Shown: positions 46,458 to 55,500 of the stretch, piece after piece
Position numbering within the stretch: the first letter of the stretch is position 1
Layout: every line of letters begins with the position of its first letter
Origin: CAIMWS01 sp964409245
GTDB taxonomy: Bacteria; Verrucomicrobiota; Verrucomicrobiia; Limisphaerales; UBA1319
Length of the DNA stretch: 64,000 nucleotides
Reading direction: 5' to 3'
NCBI GenBank assembly: GCA_964409245.1
Contig: CAYPCQ010000029.1
Span: forward strand, 15,526-79,525
Translations under genes and position numbers: made by a program
Notes under the pieces: generated by a model
Database searches by the model: none
Told to the model about the DNA's origin: nothing
What the model saw: only the letters and a program-made list of their open reading frames with translations

Positions 46458-47635
46458 AGGTTGCGGGAGGCCGGGGCTGGCAGGCGGACGGTCAGGCGGA
46501 TGCCTGGCGGCGCCAGGTTTTCCACCGCCACCGAGCCGCCATAAAGGGAGACGATGCGTTCAGCCAGGGCCGGCGCCAGGCCCAGGTCGCCGCCCGGGAT
46601 GATGGTTTCGGAGACGGCCAGCAAATTGAAAAAGCGCGGCAGGACCGCCTCGGGAATCGACTCCCCATCCGCCTCCAGGATCAGGATGAGCGCGCCCTGG
46701 CCGGACTCCCGGCGCAGCCGCACCTGCGCCCCCGGGCGGGAGAATTTGACCGCCGTTTCCAGGAGGGATTGCAGGGCCCGCACGAGAAAGTCCGGCAGGC
46801 CCAGGACCTCGCCCAAATCGGGCGGGATCCCGCCGAGCTGAACCTGCCGGTCCTGGGCCAGGATCCGGGCCTGGCCGAGGGCGGCCTCCAGCACCTCCTG
46901 CAAAGGGCACGGCGGCGGCGGGCCGCCGCTGGCGGCGGTGTTGATGGCGGTGAGCAGGAGGGCGTCGTCGATGAGCGTCTGCAGCCGCCGCCGGCTTTGC
47001 TCGAACATCCCCACGTATTCGGCGGCCCGGGGGTGTCCGGCGAATTCGCCGAACAGCAGGTCGGCGGAGCCAAACAGCCCGCACAGCGGCGTGTGCAGCT
47101 CGTGCGAGATGAGCCCCAGGAAATCGCTCTTGGCCTGGTCCAGGATGGCCAGCCGCGCGTTCGCCTCCGCCAGCTCCCGCGTGCGCCGCGCCACCGTCTG
47201 CTCCAGGTTCGCATTATGGCGCTCCAGCTCCCGGCGCAGCCGGGCCACCTCCAGGTGGAGGCGCACCCGCGCCTCGATCTCCTCGAACTGGAACGGCTTG
47301 GTCACGTAATCCACCGCGCCCAGCTCAAAGCCTTTGACCTTGTCCATGGTGTCGCTGAAGGCGCTGATGAAAATGACCGGGATGGCCGCCAGGGCCGGAT
47401 CCCTTTTCAGCCGCGCGCAGACCTCGTAGCCGTTCATCTCGGGCATGTTGATATCCAGCAGCACCAGGTCGGGCGGATCCTTTTTGGCGGCCTGCAGGGC
47501 CAGCTCGCCGCCCGGCACCGGCCGGGCCTGGTAGCCCTGCGCCTGGAGCAGGCGGGTCAGGAGCACGAGGTTCGCCGGGGTGTCGTCCACGACCAGGATG
47601 CTGGCGCCTGCGTTCAGTTTTGGCTGGGGATTCAT
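46454..47635 (-). CDS. REC-histidine kinase with degenerate ATPase domain
   Basis: This 393-aa protein overlaps its neighbours by 4 bp on both sides. REC (about 10-130): ILVVDD, D61 (LVLLDINMPEMNG), K113 (VTKPF). A coiled linker (LERHNANLEQTVARRTRELAEANARL) leads to HisKA with H178 (LGLISHELHTPLCG). The ATPase domain is unusual. The N-box asparagine is missing (SLLETAVKFS where NLLxNAxKFT is expected), the G1 box reads EADGESIPEA rather than DxGxGI, and only part of the G2 box (GGDLGLA) remains. It may therefore be a pseudokinase or phosphotransfer scaffold. The REC half is very similar to the REC half of the next gene. Confidence 0.85.
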   Translation of the reverse strand: MNPQPKLNAGASILVVDDTPANLVLLTRLLQAQGYQARPVPGGELALQAAKKDPPDLVLLDINMPEMNGYEVCARLKRDPALAAIPVIFISAFSDTMDKVKGFELGAVDYVTKPFQFEEIEARVRLHLEVARLRRELERHNANLEQTVARRTRELAEANARLAILDQAKSDFLGLISHELHTPLCGLFGSADLLFGEFAGHPRAAEYVGMFEQSRRRLQTLIDDALLLTAINTAASGGPPPPCPLQEVLEAALGQARILAQDRQVQLGGIPPDLGEVLGLPDFLVRALQSLLETAVKFSRPGAQVRLRRESGQGALILILEADGESIPEAVLPRFFNLLAVSETIIPGGDLGLAPALAERIVSLYGGSVAVENLAPPGIRLTVRLPAPASRNL

Positions 47636-50600
47636 GGCTCAGGCTCCTTGGCGGATAATAGTTTTTGCAGGGTGGCGTAGTCAAAGCGTTCCACCAGCCG
47701 GAGCAGCCGCCGGCCCAGGGATTCATCCCGGGCCGACACCCGCCCCACCAGCTCCAGCATCTTGTCATAGGCGGCCCGGGTGGTGGCGTCGTCCAGCTCG
47801 GCCACCAGCTCCGCGGGCAGGCGGGCGATCTCCGCGGCCGAGGGCAATTCCGGTCCGGTTTCCACCGGGGCTGCGGGCTCCGCCGGCCCGGCGTTTTCAT
47901 ACACATACTCCACCCCCGCCAGCTCCTTGATGCGCTCCAGCAGCCCGGCCTGCTGGAACGGCTTGGCCATGAAGGCGTCGGCGCCCGCGTCCAAGGCCCG
48001 CTGCTGATCCTCCTGGAAGGCGCTGGCGCTCAGGGCCAGGATCTTTACGCTCTGGCCTTGCGCCGCCCGCAGGCGCCGGGCCACCTCCCAGCCATCCATG
48101 CCCGGCATCCGGAGGTCCAGCACCATCAGGTGCGGCCGCCACTGGGCGGCGAGCGGGAGCGCCTCCGCGCCGCTTCCGGCCGTCCGGATCTCAAAGCCCG
48201 CCAGGCCGAGCAGGCGCTCCAGCAGGTCGCAGTTCTCCGGCCGGTCATCCACCGCCAGGATGCGGCAGGCGGGCTGGCCCGGCCGCAGGTGCAGCACCCG
48301 CGGGGCGCCGGCCATCGCCGCCCGGACTTGGGCGGGATTGCCCAGGGCCACCCGGATATCGAACCGGAAGGTGCTGCCGGCGCCCGGCTGGCTGGCCACC
48401 GACAGGTCGCCGCCCATCAGCCGCACAAACTCGCGGCTGATCGCCAGCCCCAGGCCGGTGCCCCCCACGGTCTCTTTGCCGACCTGGGTCTGGAAAAAGG
48501 CCCGGAACAGGCGCGGCTGGTCCTCCGGGGCGATGCCCTGGCCGGTGTCCTCCACTTCCGCCTGCAGGCGGAGCTGCTGATCGGCCTCTCCGGTGCAGCC
48601 CACCCGGAGGATGATCCAGCCGCCGGCGGGGGTGAATTTCACGGCGTTGCCCAGGAGGTTGATGAGCACCTGGCGCAGGCGGGTTTCATCGGCCAGGATC
48701 CACCGCGGCAGATCCCCCAGGCGCTCCACCTTGAAGCCCAGCTTCCCGCCCTGGGCGCGGAGCCGGAACATGAGCTCCAGGTCGGCCAGCAGCTGGTGCA
48801 GGTCGAAGGTGGTGGGATTGAGGGCGGCGCGGCCGGATTCGATGCGCGCCATCTCCAGGATGTCATTGATGATGCCCAGCAGGTGCTTGCCGCTGCGGGT
48901 GATGGTGGCCACCTGCTCCCGCTGGCAGCCGGAGAGCTGCGGGTCGGCCAGCAGCAGCTGGGAGAAGCCGAGGATGGCGTTCATCGGGGTGCGGATCTCG
49001 TGGGACATGCTGGCCAGGAAGGCGCTCTTGGCCCGGTTGGCCGACTCCGCGGCCTCCTTGGCCAGCCGCAGCTCCCCGGCGGCCTGGCGGCGCTCCGTGA
49101 TGTCCTCCTTGATGGCCACAAAGTGGCTGACCCCGCCGGATTCGTCCTGCACCGGCGCGATGGCGGCGGCCTCCCAGTAGAGCTCCCCATTCTTTTTACG
49201 GTTGCAGATTTCGCCCCGCCAGATCCGGCCCGCAGTGATTTCGCGCCACATCCGGGCGTAGAACCCGTCCGAATGCGCCCCGGATTTCACGAGGCTGGGT
49301 TTTTTGCCCAGGGCCTCCTCCAGGCCATAGCCGGTGGTTTCCTCCCAGGCCGGGTTGACATATTCCAGGATGCCATGGCGGTCGGTGATCTGGATCATGG
49401 AGGGGCTGCACTCGACCGCCTGCGAAAGCTTGCGCAGCTTTTCGCTGGCTTTCCGCAGGCCCGTGATGTCGATGATGTTGGCGTGCGTCTTGAGAAAGCG
49501 GCCCCCGGCATCGCGCACGACAGCGGCATTCACCAGGGCGGTGTAGGTGGAGCCGTTCTTGCGCAGCATTTCCAGGGAGATGGAATACTTGCCGCCCGAC
49601 TCCTGGATGGCGGCCAACTGCTGGCTGAAAGCCGGGCGGCTGGCCGGCGCGATCAGGGCGGAGAAATTCAGGCGGCCCTCCACCTCCTCCCGCTGGTAGC
49701 CCAGCCACCGCAGCTCGGTGTCGTTCACCTGGAGCACCAGCCCATCGGCGTCCAGGGAGTGGTAGCCGCAGGGGGCGTTGTGATACAGGTCGAGGGCCTC
49801 GGCCGTCCGCTCCCGCACCCGCTGCTCCAGTTCCCGGTTCAGCGCCAGGACTTCCAGCTCGGCCTGCGCGCGGGCCGCGCGGGTGCGCAGGGAGGCGATG
49901 CCAAACGCGAGGTTGGCCGCCAGCTCCGCCAGCAATTCCATCTCCCCGCCATTGAAGGCGTCCGGCTGGTTGCCATAGACCGCCAGGGTCCCCAGCAGAT
50001 GCCCATCGTGCAGCAGCGGGAAGGCCGCCGTGGAATTGAACCCATGCTGGAGGGCCAGCTGGCGCCAGGGGGCCATGGCGGGATCGCGGGCGACGTCGCG
50101 GGACACGGCCGGCTGCCGGGTGCGCAGGCAGGCGCCGGCCGGGCCCCGGCCCCGCTCCGTGTCCGCCCAGGTGATTTGCAGCCCGTCCAGGTAGCCTTGA
50201 TCGAAGCCGACTTGCGCCATGGGGCGGACGGTTTTGGCTGCGTCCGGCATGGGGAACCCGATCCAGGCCATGCGGTAGCCGCCGTGCACCACCAGAATCC
50301 GGCAGACCTGTTCCAGAAAGGCCTCCTCCTCCCGGGCGCCGATCAGCACGCGGTAGCATTCGCTCCGGGCGTGGATGGCGCGGTTGAGCCGCCGGAACTC
50401 CGCCTCGGCTTTCTTGCGCTCCGTGATGTCGCGGGTGACGCCCTGGATGTGGGTTGCCCGCCCATCCGGGCCGGCGATCAAAGTCGTCACCACCTCCGTG
50501 GGCACAATGGAGCCATCCCGGCGCGGCTGGGCCATTTCATAGGTTTGCGAGCGGGCCGAGCCATCCCCGGCGGCGAAGGCGGCGAGGCGGGCGGGCAAAG

Positions 50601-52545
50601 TGTCCTGCACGGTTTGGAAGGATTCCGGCGTCAACACGTCGGCCAGCCCCATCGGCATGGCCTCCCCGACGGTGTAGCCGAGCATCTTTTCCACCGCGGG
50701 GCTGGCATAGGAGAAAGCATCGGCGGCCAGGTCGTAGAGCCAGATCACATCGCTGCTGGATTCCGAGAGCAGGCGGTATTGCTCCTCGCTCCGCCGCAGT
50801 TTTTCCTGCTGGGCGCGGAGGCTGGCGTCGGCGCGGCGGAGCATCGCGTAGATGATGCCCAGCAGCACCGCGGCGGCGCTGCCCCCGGCCACCAGCAGGC
50901 GCGCCATCGCCGCCTTTTGGGAGGAGATGTTCCGCGTGATCAGGAGGGCGCCCACATCCTTGCCCGCCACATCCCGCAGCGGCACGGCGGACAGCCGCCA
51001 GCATTTGCCATCAAACAGGATTTCCGGGCTGGTCTCCATGCGCCCGGCGACGTCCGCCAGCGTGTCCACCCAGGGCGCGAAGGCCTCGGGCAGGCGGCCC
51101 GGGGCGGAATAGGTGACCACGTTCCGGGCGAAGCGGCCCCACTCCGCCTCGCGCCCGAGCTCGCGCCGGCTGGCCGACCAGGTTTGCCGGTCCAGGTGCT
51201 CTTTGTGGATGGCCACCGCGATGCCTTCCTCCGGGTCGGTGGGCAGGTCGGCCAGCACATCATCCATCTCCTTGCCCAGCTCCACATAGCCCGCGAGCGC
51301 GCCGCCGGCGAGGATGGGCTGAACCACCCGCAGGGTAAGGGTGCCCAGGGGGCCCAGCTCCAGGCCCGCCGCAGCCCGGCCCGTCCGCTCCGCCTGGAGG
51401 GCGGTGAAGCGGTCGATGCGGTCGCCGCGCCGCGCCGGCTGATGCAGGCGCAGGAGGCAGACGCGGTTGGTATCGAGAAAGTAAAAGTGCGTGAACTTGA
51501 GTTCCCGGCGCCACGTGGCGTAAAGGGGCTGCCAGATGTTCGACAGGGTGGTGGTGTCACCCGCGCGCACCGCGGCCTGCACCCGGGCCTCGGCGGCGAT
51601 CCATTGCGCCGTGGCGGCCAGGCCCAGGGACTGCTGCTGCGTGGCGGCGCGCAGGTCGCGGTGCACCTCGGCCACCCGGGTGGCCGTTTCCATGGCATGC
51701 ATCAGCCGATTCTGGCGCAGGAACAGCGCGGTGGCGCCGGCCACCAGGCTGGCGGCCAGCACGACCATGATCGGGAACAGGCGCCGCAGCACCGGCTGGG
51801 GGGAGGCCTCCACCCGCCGGCTGGCCGCCAGCGAGGAGGCCATGCCGATGACCAGCACCAAGGCCAGGCCCAGGGGGATGGCCATCTTCGCGAGCAGGAT
51901 CTGCTGCAGGTCGTCGGCCATGATATCCAGGCCGATCACCGCCACCAGCTGCCGGGTAGCCGGGTCCAAAAGGGGGACAAAGGCGCTCACGAAGGTTCCG
52001 TACTCGTCCGTGAAGGGGCCGGTGACGGCGGGCTGGCCGGTGGCGAACACCTTTTTCAAGGCCTCCGGCGGAGCCTGGTAAACCGTTCCCGGCAGGGAGG
52101 AGCGGGGATCGTCCACCGCGATGTTCTCCGGGCCGAAAAAGATCTGATCGGCCCGCATTTTCATGCTGTAAAGGCCCACGTATTTGCTGGCGGGCGCCCA
52201 CCAGACTTGCAGGTCATGGGAAAGCTCCCGCATCTGTTTGACCAGGGACTGGAAATCATCCCGGGAGCGGTCAAAATTCTCGAACGGGAGCGCGGCCATT
52301 TTCCGGGCATCCAGGGCCTGTGCTGCGCGCATCCCCTGCTGGAGGATCTGGGTGCGGAGATCGTGGCGGACCCGGGCGGCCAGCCACCAGGCAAAAAACA
52401 CGCCAGCCGCCAAAACCAGCGCCATCCGCGCCAGCGCGGTGCGGGCAATATGCTTGGGAGACCGACTCCGGCCGGCTTTCCGGATCCGCTCCGCCTCGGT
52501 GGCGGCTTCCGCGCGGGATGGCCTGGCTGGGGGTTCGGAACTCAT
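47632..52545 (-). CDS. Giant membrane hybrid histidine kinase with two sensor loops, PAS, GAF and REC
   Basis: The 1637-aa product begins with a basic tail. Two membrane-bounded sensor loops follow: helices near 35-55 and 218-238 flank loop 1 (Cache-like, LLDPATRQLVAVIGLDI), and helices near 258-280 and 548-568 flank loop 2. Then come PAS (about 585-710), GAF (about 715-895), PAS (about 915-1035) and PAS (about 1040-1160). HisKA (ASMSHEIRTPMNAI, H1182), an ATPase domain (NLLGNAVKFT, DTGQGIAP, GGTGLGLAI) and a REC domain (ILAVDDRPENCDLLERL, LMVLDLRMPGMDG) complete the core. A 65-residue helical tail ends FDYATLQKLL. It is a paralogue of the next gene and overlaps both neighbours by 4 bp. It lacks any output domain. 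Confidence 0.9.
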   Translation of the reverse strand: MSSEPPARPSRAEAATEAERIRKAGRSRSPKHIARTALARMALVLAAGVFFAWWLAARVRHDLRTQILQQGMRAAQALDARKMAALPFENFDRSRDDFQSLVKQMRELSHDLQVWWAPASKYVGLYSMKMRADQIFFGPENIAVDDPRSSLPGTVYQAPPEALKKVFATGQPAVTGPFTDEYGTFVSAFVPLLDPATRQLVAVIGLDIMADDLQQILLAKMAIPLGLALVLVIGMASSLAASRRVEASPQPVLRRLFPIMVVLAASLVAGATALFLRQNRLMHAMETATRVAEVHRDLRAATQQQSLGLAATAQWIAAEARVQAAVRAGDTTTLSNIWQPLYATWRRELKFTHFYFLDTNRVCLLRLHQPARRGDRIDRFTALQAERTGRAAAGLELGPLGTLTLRVVQPILAGGALAGYVELGKEMDDVLADLPTDPEEGIAVAIHKEHLDRQTWSASRRELGREAEWGRFARNVVTYSAPGRLPEAFAPWVDTLADVAGRMETSPEILFDGKCWRLSAVPLRDVAGKDVGALLITRNISSQKAAMARLLVAGGSAAAVLLGIIYAMLRRADASLRAQQEKLRRSEEQYRLLSESSSDVIWLYDLAADAFSYASPAVEKMLGYTVGEAMPMGLADVLTPESFQTVQDTLPARLAAFAAGDGSARSQTYEMAQPRRDGSIVPTEVVTTLIAGPDGRATHIQGVTRDITERKKAEAEFRRLNRAIHARSECYRVLIGAREEEAFLEQVCRILVVHGGYRMAWIGFPMPDAAKTVRPMAQVGFDQGYLDGLQITWADTERGRGPAGACLRTRQPAVSRDVARDPAMAPWRQLALQHGFNSTAAFPLLHDGHLLGTLAVYGNQPDAFNGGEMELLAELAANLAFGIASLRTRAARAQAELEVLALNRELEQRVRERTAEALDLYHNAPCGYHSLDADGLVLQVNDTELRWLGYQREEVEGRLNFSALIAPASRPAFSQQLAAIQESGGKYSISLEMLRKNGSTYTALVNAAVVRDAGGRFLKTHANIIDITGLRKASEKLRKLSQAVECSPSMIQITDRHGILEYVNPAWEETTGYGLEEALGKKPSLVKSGAHSDGFYARMWREITAGRIWRGEICNRKKNGELYWEAAAIAPVQDESGGVSHFVAIKEDITERRQAAGELRLAKEAAESANRAKSAFLASMSHEIRTPMNAILGFSQLLLADPQLSGCQREQVATITRSGKHLLGIINDILEMARIESGRAALNPTTFDLHQLLADLELMFRLRAQGGKLGFKVERLGDLPRWILADETRLRQVLINLLGNAVKFTPAGGWIILRVGCTGEADQQLRLQAEVEDTGQGIAPEDQPRLFRAFFQTQVGKETVGGTGLGLAISREFVRLMGGDLSVASQPGAGSTFRFDIRVALGNPAQVRAAMAGAPRVLHLRPGQPACRILAVDDRPENCDLLERLLGLAGFEIRTAGSGAEALPLAAQWRPHLMVLDLRMPGMDGWEVARRLRAAQGQSVKILALSASAFQEDQQRALDAGADAFMAKPFQQAGLLERIKELAGVEYVYENAGPAEPAAPVETGPELPSAAEIARLPAELVAELDDATTRAAYDKMLELVGRVSARDESLGRRLLRLVERFDYATLQKLLSAKEPEP

Positions 52546-55500
52546 GATCCGGGAAGCGCGAGCATTTTTTGCAGGGTGCGGTAGTCGAATTGCTCCACCA
52601 GTTTTTGCACCCGCCGGCCCAGGGGCGCGTTCAGCGCCGCCACCTGCTCCGCCAGCTCCAGCATTTGGTCGAACGCGGCCCGGCAGATGGCATCGCGCAG
52701 CGCCGCCACCAACGCCGCCGGCAGGCGGCTGATTTCCTCCGCCGGGGGCAGTTCCGGTCCGGGGCCGGCCGGAGCCACGGACCCCGCCGGCCCGGCGTTT
52801 TCATACACATACTCCACCCCCGCCAGCACCTTGATGCGCTCCAGCAGCCCGGCCTGTTGGAACGGCTTGGCCATAAAGGCGTCGGCGCCCGCGTCCAGGG
52901 CCTTTTGTTGATCCTCCGGGAACACGCTGGCGCTCAGGGCCAGGATCCGCACGCCCTGGCCTTGGGCCGCCCGCAGGCGCCGGGCCACCTCGTAGCCATC
53001 CATGCCCGGCATCCGGAGGTCCAGCAGCACCAGGTGCGGCCGCCATTGCCGGCCGATCTCCAGCGCCGCCACCCCGCCGCCGGCGGTCCGGATCTCGAAC
53101 CCGGTCTGGGTGAGCAGGCGCTCCAGCAGGTCGCAGTTTTCCGGCCGGTCATCCACCACCAGCACCCGGCAGGCGGCCCGGCCCGGCGCCAGGTGCAGGA
53201 TCCGCGGGGCCTCGGCCAGGCCCACCCGCGCGGCGGCCTCGTCCCCGGGGGCCACCCGGACATCGAACCGGAAATTGCTGCCCGCCCCCAGCCGGCTGGC
53301 CACCGTCATGTCGCCCCCCATCAGCCGCACAAACTCGCGGCTGATGGCCAGCCCCAGGCCCGTGCCGCCGGCCACCTGCTTGCCGGTCTGGGTCTGGAAA
53401 AAAGCCTGGAACAGGTGCGGCATGTCCTCCGGGGCGATCCCCCGGCCGCTATCCTCCACTTCCATATGGAGGCGCAGCGTCCGGTCCAGCTCCTCCGTGG
53501 CGCTCACGCGCAGGATGACCGAGCCGCCCGCGGGGGTGAATTTCACCGCATTGCCCAGCAGGTTGATCAGCACCTGGCGCAGGCGGGTTTCATCGGCCAG
53601 GATCCAGCGCGGCACCGTCCCCTGCCGCTCGACCTGGAAGCCCAGCTGGCTGGCCTCGGCGCGCAGGCTGAACAGGCGCTCCAGATCCTCCACCAGCCGG
53701 TGCAGATCGAACGTGTCCGGGTTGAGGGCGGCGCGGCCGGACTCGATGCGCGCCATCTCGAGGATGTCGTTGATGATCGCCATCAGGTGCTCGCCGCTGC
53801 GGCTGATGGTGGCCAGCTGTTCCCGGTGCCGGGGGGACAGCTCCGCGTCACGGTGCAGCAGCTGGGCAAAGCCCAGGATCGCGTTCATCGGCGTGCGGAT
53901 CTCATGGGACATGTTCGCCAGGAAGGTGCTCTTGGCACGGTTGGCCGCGTCGGCCGCCTCCTTGGCCAGCCGCAGCTCCTCCTCCGCTTTGCGGCGCTCG
54001 GTGATGTCCTCCTTGACGGCGACAAAATGGCTGATGCGGCCGGCGGCGTCGTGTATCGGCGCGATGGCGGCGGCCTCCCAGTAAAGCTCGCCGTTCTTCC
54101 GCCGGTTGCAGAACTCGCCGCGCCAGATCCGGCCCCCGGTGATCTCGCTCCATAAGTGGGAGTAGAACTCCCGCGAATGGGCGCCGGATTTGAGCCCACT
54201 CGTCTTTTTGCCGGCCACTTCCGCCAGGCGGAAGCCGGTGACCCGCTCCCAGGCCGGGTTGGCATACTCCACCTGGCCCAGCAGGTCGGTGATGAGGATC
54301 ATCGAGGGGCTGAATTCGACCGCCTGGGAGAGCTTGCGCAGCGTTTCATTGGCCTCCTTGAGCTGCGTGATGTCCAGGAACGCGGCCAGAAAGCCGTCTT
54401 TGAGCACCGTGCCGGAAATCAGCATGGCGCGCACCCGGCCATCCCGGCCGGCTACCCGGTATTCGGTGGGTGGCACCTGCCCCGTGCCCTGCGCCGCCCG
54501 CTCCACCTCCGCCTCCCACTGCTGCCGCACCAGGCCGCGGCCGGCGGCGTCCGGGTAGGCCTGGCCCCACCAAGCCTCCAGGTTGGGCAGGTCGGCGATC
54601 GTATAGCCCAGCAGCTGGGTGAACTGGCTGTTGACCAATTGCACGGTGCCGGCCGAATCGGTCAGCGTCAGCGGCAGCGGCGCCATTTCCACCAGCTGGC
54701 GGAATTTGGCTTCGCTGGCCCGCAGTTCCTGCTCCGCCTCCTTGCGCTGGGAAATGTCGCGCACCGTGCCTTGGAGCACTTTCCGGCCGTGGATCTCCGC
54801 CACGCTGATGGCCACCTCCGCGGGGAACACCCCGCCGTCCTTGCGCCGGTGCCACCACTCGGTGAACCAGCTGCCTTCGGCCAGGCACCGTTGGATGACC
54901 TCCGCGAATCCGGGCCCGGATTCCGGGCCGTCCGGCTGCCGGGCCGGGCACAGCCCCGCCGGCCAGAGCGCCATCAGGTCCGCCTGGTCCACGCAGCCGA
55001 ACATGGCCACCGCGGCGGGGTTGCAATCCAGGCAAAGGCCGGCCAGATCGGTGGTGACCAGGGCATCCCGGGACGACTCGAACAGCACCCGGAATTTTTC
55101 CTCGCTTTCCCGCAGCACCGCCTCGAGGCGCTTGCGGGTGGTGATGTCCTGCTGGGTGCCCTGCATGAGCAGGGGCTGGCCATCCGCCGTCCAGCTCATC
55201 ACTTTGCCATGTTCCCACACCCACACCCAGCGGCCATCCTTATGGCGCATCCGCCCTTCAAATTCATAGTAGTCCAGCTCGCGCCGGAGGTGTTTCTCCA
55301 AGACCGCGTTGCTGGCCGGGAGATCGTCCGGGTGGACCAGCTTCAGCACGGCGCCGATCGTCACCGGGGCCAGTTCCGCCAGGCTGAAACCCTTGATTTG
55401 GGCCCAGCGCTCGTTGATCGCCACCGTCCCCGTCTGGATGTTCCATTCCCAGGTGCCGACATTGGTGCCCTCGAGGATGCCCGCCAGCCGCTGCCGCTCC

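Noticed and set aside
47665..52584. A very long open frame of about 1639 codons on the + strand, opposite the 1637-aa kinase
   Set aside because: It mirrors the kinase codon for codon; its residues (rich in Gly, Ala, Arg, His, Gln) have no domain logic, and codon bias at high GC keeps the antisense frame open.
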